DNA of 64,000 bases, taken from positions 119,695-183,694 of the forward strand of contig JBCDLX010000007.1 in NCBI GenBank assembly GCA_038744785.1. The letters are read 5' to 3'. The position numbers were made by a program, and so were the translations under genes. Positions 61,584 to 64,000 of this stretch are shown piece after piece; position 1 is the stretch's first letter; every line of letters begins with the position of its first letter. Origin of the DNA: Ovoidimarina sp038744785 (GTDB taxonomy: Bacteria; Pseudomonadota; Alphaproteobacteria; Rhodobacterales; Rhodobacteraceae). Below the pieces are notes generated by a model that did no database searches, was not told the origin of the DNA, and saw nothing but the letters and a program-made list of their open reading frames with translations.

Positions 61584-62666
61584 ATGTGCAACTGCCATCT
61601 CATGGCTTTGTTCTTCTGTGGAGTGATCGGAACCCTTCCAACAGCTGTACTGGCAGAAGGTCATGGGCCTGAACTGGGAGGCAATGCGATCTTCCGTCTG
61701 GGCTACAACGGTGTATACGACGCGGATGGCGCGCTGCCGACAACCAATGACTTCATTGCTATCATGATCGCGTCTCCAGAGCTCAGGTTCAGTTCTGGCG
61801 CGACAATCAAGTCTGAGCTCAGATTGGAAGATGTGGCACCACCCATGGAAGATCGATTTTTCGACGAAGAGGGTTTGTTTGTCAGAAAACTGTTCGCGGA
61901 TGTGCAGGTCAGCGATCAATTCAGCGTTCAGGTTGGTAAATTCACGCCATCGTTCAGCTTTGCCTCGCTCGTGACGCCCGGAATGTATGGCAACAATTAC
62001 AACAAAGAGATTGAGTTGATCGAAAGGGTTGGCTTCGGCGCAAGATACCGATTTCAGGGTATGAATGGAGGTACGCATGTCTTAAGCGCCGCAACGTTTT
62101 TCGACGATACAAGCTTATTCTCGGATTCTTTCGGAGAAAGTCGCGGTAACAAGTCGCGCGCCGATGGCGGCGCAAGCAACACCGAGAGTCTTGAATCGTT
62201 TGCTCTCTCCTTAGAAGGCAGCGAATTGCAAAACTTACCCGATTTTACCTACAAACTCGGCCTGTTGCATCAGGCAAGAGGCGAGGATGGCAGCGCTGAC
62301 GAAAATGGTTTTCTTCTGGCTGCCATGCAGTCTTGGTCTTTGGATCAGGACCGTAGATTTACGTGGATCGCAGAAGCTGCTCCCATCTGGAACTTTGATG
62401 GGTCGGAAGATGATGCACTCTATCTCAGCGGCGGGCTTGTCTATGAACAGGGCCCCTGGACTGCGGTTCTGTCAGGAACGTATCGGAAAACGGATCGTAT
62501 CTCGGATGATGACTTCAATGACTACAGCGTTCAAACCTCGATCGATTATCAACTGAAGAATGGTCTGTCGCTGGCCCTTGCACATGAATTTCTACGTGCC
62601 GACAACATTAGGAGCCGGCGAATAGGCGTGCGCCTTTCAAGGGTGATACAATTGGGAGGCCAATAG
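61584..62666 (+). CDS. Outer-membrane beta-barrel (porin-like) protein
   Basis: 360 residues with a signal peptide (MALFFCGVIGTLPTAVLAEG). Repeated amphipathic strands are seen throughout (FSSGATIKSELRLEDV, FADVQVSDQFSVQVGKFTPS, FTWIAEAAPIWNFDGSEDDA, WTAVLSGTYRKTDRISDDDF), and the C-terminus RRIGVRLSRVIQLGGQ follows a strand. The pattern resembles phosphate-selective (OprP-like) or general porins. I chose the ATG at 61584, with GGGAG upstream. It is divergent from the exported cluster and may be the uptake pore for it (inference). Confidence 0.8.
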   Translation: MCNCHLMALFFCGVIGTLPTAVLAEGHGPELGGNAIFRLGYNGVYDADGALPTTNDFIAIMIASPELRFSSGATIKSELRLEDVAPPMEDRFFDEEGLFVRKLFADVQVSDQFSVQVGKFTPSFSFASLVTPGMYGNNYNKEIELIERVGFGARYRFQGMNGGTHVLSAATFFDDTSLFSDSFGESRGNKSRADGGASNTESLESFALSLEGSELQNLPDFTYKLGLLHQARGEDGSADENGFLLAAMQSWSLDQDRRFTWIAEAAPIWNFDGSEDDALYLSGGLVYEQGPWTAVLSGTYRKTDRISDDDFNDYSVQTSIDYQLKNGLSLALAHEFLRADNIRSRRIGVRLSRVIQLGGQ

Positions 62667-62695
62667 GTCTTTTTGTAATATCAATTTTGGGGCCT

Positions 62696-63559
62696 CTATG
62701 ATGTCTTGGCCTTAAGAATGGCCAGAAATTCTTGCACTTTGGCGGTGCGGTGCAAATCCACATGGGTCACTGACCAGATTTGGATGGCCGTTTGGGGAAG
62801 CGCCGGCACGATTTCGACCAAGTTCTGATATTGCGCGGCCTCGAAACCCGCCATAAACCCCAGGCCTACGCCGGAGACAATCGCTTGATGGAGGCATACG
62901 CGGGACTCAGATGTTAATACAAATTGGTCTGGCGTTGTTTGTTGGCGGAGCCAATCCAAATAGGGCCGCTTTGTGCCGTCGGCTGGGGGCCCCACAAATC
63001 GGTGGTTCATAAGGCTACTTTGATGGGGTTGCCCATGTTCCGCGATGTACTCGGTGCTTGCATAAAGGCCGAAGCTCAATTTCAAGAACGGTTTTACGAC
63101 GTAATCCAGCACATCTGGCTTTGCGCCTAATCGAAATGCTATATGCGCTTCGCCGTATTCCAGCCGGCTCATTTTTTCACTTGATATTACCTGTATTCGG
63201 ACATTTGGGTGTTTCTCATTCATTACCCTTATGGAAGGCATCAACAACCCACCAAACCCATGGAAGATCGAAAGAATGAGATCTCCGGAATAGACTGCCT
63301 GCCTTTTTTTGACGTTGCCTTCGAGGTTCAGGAACATCTGATCCGCCTTGTGCGCAACTTCGAGGATCGCATGACCGTCTTCTGTCAGTACGTATCCCTT
63401 TGCGCTGCGGATGAAGAGCTTAGTTCCAAGCGTGGCCTCAAGAAGGTCAATGTGACGGTGCACCGTCGCCCTATGGACGCCAATTTGCGCAGCCGCTGCT
63501 TGGACTGTGCCAGCGCGGGCGACGATCAATGCGGTCCTAATTTCATTCCAGTGCTGCAT
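62696..63559 (-). CDS. LysR-family transcriptional regulator
   Basis: 287 residues. The HTH is at the start (WNEIRTALIVARAGTVQAAA, AQIGVHRATVHRHIDLLEAT) and the effector domain from about 85 (AVYSGDLILSIFHGFGGLLM). HRATVHRHI is an unusual recognition helix compared with the common SQSAVSRQI. It is convergent with the barrel gene, 29 bases away, and may regulate the exported cluster. A GTG at 63580 is an alternative start; neither start has a strong ribosome binding site. Confidence 0.87.
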   Translation of the reverse strand: MQHWNEIRTALIVARAGTVQAAAAQIGVHRATVHRHIDLLEATLGTKLFIRSAKGYVLTEDGHAILEVAHKADQMFLNLEGNVKKRQAVYSGDLILSIFHGFGGLLMPSIRVMNEKHPNVRIQVISSEKMSRLEYGEAHIAFRLGAKPDVLDYVVKPFLKLSFGLYASTEYIAEHGQPHQSSLMNHRFVGPPADGTKRPYLDWLRQQTTPDQFVLTSESRVCLHQAIVSGVGLGFMAGFEAAQYQNLVEIVPALPQTAIQIWSVTHVDLHRTAKVQEFLAILKAKTS

Positions 63560-64000
63560 TTGAGAAACATAGTGAGGCACGGTACCGCTTCAAAGCGCAC
63601 ACCTGATGTGCGTCACTAAATTGTGTAGGTACCTCAAGCCGAGCTGAGCTGACGCTTTGGATGTGCCTGCAGCTAAAGCTCGCTTTGTCTGCATTTCGAT
63701 GGCCGGTCGGCCAGACTGCGAAGGTGCAGTTTCAGAGCGGACCAATCTTTCGCCAACAAATGACCGCTCTGGCGACAAGTGCTGCAACCGAATAGTTTTG
63801 ATCCCGCGCGCGCTCGGATCGTGGATCAAAAATTGCTGCGTCAGCGCAGTGTCTCCTTCGTCCTGCCAACCGGTCCTTCAGCGACGGCCTAACCCGCCCC
63901 AGGGGTGACGACCCCGGCACAGCCATCGCCAGTCCTAAAGCAACCCCTCGCTCCGAAACGATACGGGCACATTGGCACCGACAATCACATGGTCATGCAA
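63560..64000. other. Right edge of window, no gene recognised
   Basis: 441 bases upstream of the LysR gene. It must hold the LysR promoter. Overlapping frames on both strands (for example 63657-63908 plus and 63590-63829 minus) show no domain or ribosome binding site. Confidence 0.45.

Noticed and set aside
1..64000. tRNA, rRNA, riboswitch or CRISPR array
   Set aside because: Looked for T-arm-like GTTCGA contexts, regular spaced repeats and long conserved leaders by eye. None was convincing. A tRNAscan-SE and Rfam run would be decisive.

Overview
The window looks like accessory DNA from an alphaproteobacterium, most likely a member of the Rhodobacterales (Roseobacter group). This is inferred from GC-rich, GC-ending codon use, a TRAP transporter, many LysR and GlxA-type regulators paired with divergent genes, a SoxR of the proteobacterial type, and typical Rhodobacterales small families (DUF1272, RidA, AhpD-like, BKACE). 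No rRNA or tRNA gene and no CRISPR array was seen. No replication or core housekeeping genes were recognised. Degenerate IS3 and IS5-family relics and a broken integrase point to an old, eroding island or a plasmid segment.

Layout. 0.4-9.3 kb: a peptide/amino-acid module with a CocE-type hydrolase, an orphan Tat-exported substrate-binding protein, a GlxA regulator, an M24 peptidase, a threonine aldolase coupled to a 2-oxoglutarate hydroxylase, and a LysR. 10.4-19.9 kb: a run of regulator/exporter pairs: GlxA, DUF1272, a phosphatase-like protein and an EamA exporter; LysE plus a glutathionyl-hydroquinone reductase opposite a LysR; SoxR opposite an MFS pump with a clear sox box; EamA opposite a LysR. 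20.9-29.0 kb: a PAS-LuxR regulator opposite a seven-gene catabolic operon (variant BKACE, TRAP DctPQM, fused 2-oxoacid dehydrogenase E1, RidA, HpcH/HpaI aldolase). 29.3-30.7 kb: a frameshifted integrase and a DinB-like protein. 31.0-34.2 kb: an FAD oxidoreductase followed by three membrane proteins. 35.9-42.2 kb: an EEP-family nuclease/phosphatase, then a LysR opposite a nitroreductase, EamA, DoxX, periplasmic His-rich protein and AhpD-like set. 42.9-47.3 kb: an AraC regulator opposite a periplasmic molybdenum hydroxylase with a dihaem cytochrome c. 48.6-55.6 kb: two inward-facing IS5-family relics around MscS, a lipoprotein hydrolase, an RND pump cut short by an IS3 insertion, MarR and an EF-hand protein. 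55.6-63.6 kb: a cluster of exported proteins (Ig-like, propeller-like, outer-membrane barrel, duplicated AhpD/calcium-repeat protein, SnoaL-like) opposite a second barrel protein, ending with a LysR.

The three most promising leads for undescribed biology are the exported cluster at 55.6-62.7 kb, whose central protein is an internally duplicated AhpD-like/calcium-repeat protein with a redox CxxC in only one half; the TRAP/BKACE/E1 operon, whose BKACE lacks residues normally essential in that family; and the 2-oxoglutarate hydroxylase translationally coupled to a threonine aldolase. All functional statements come from reading motifs by eye. No database search was possible.
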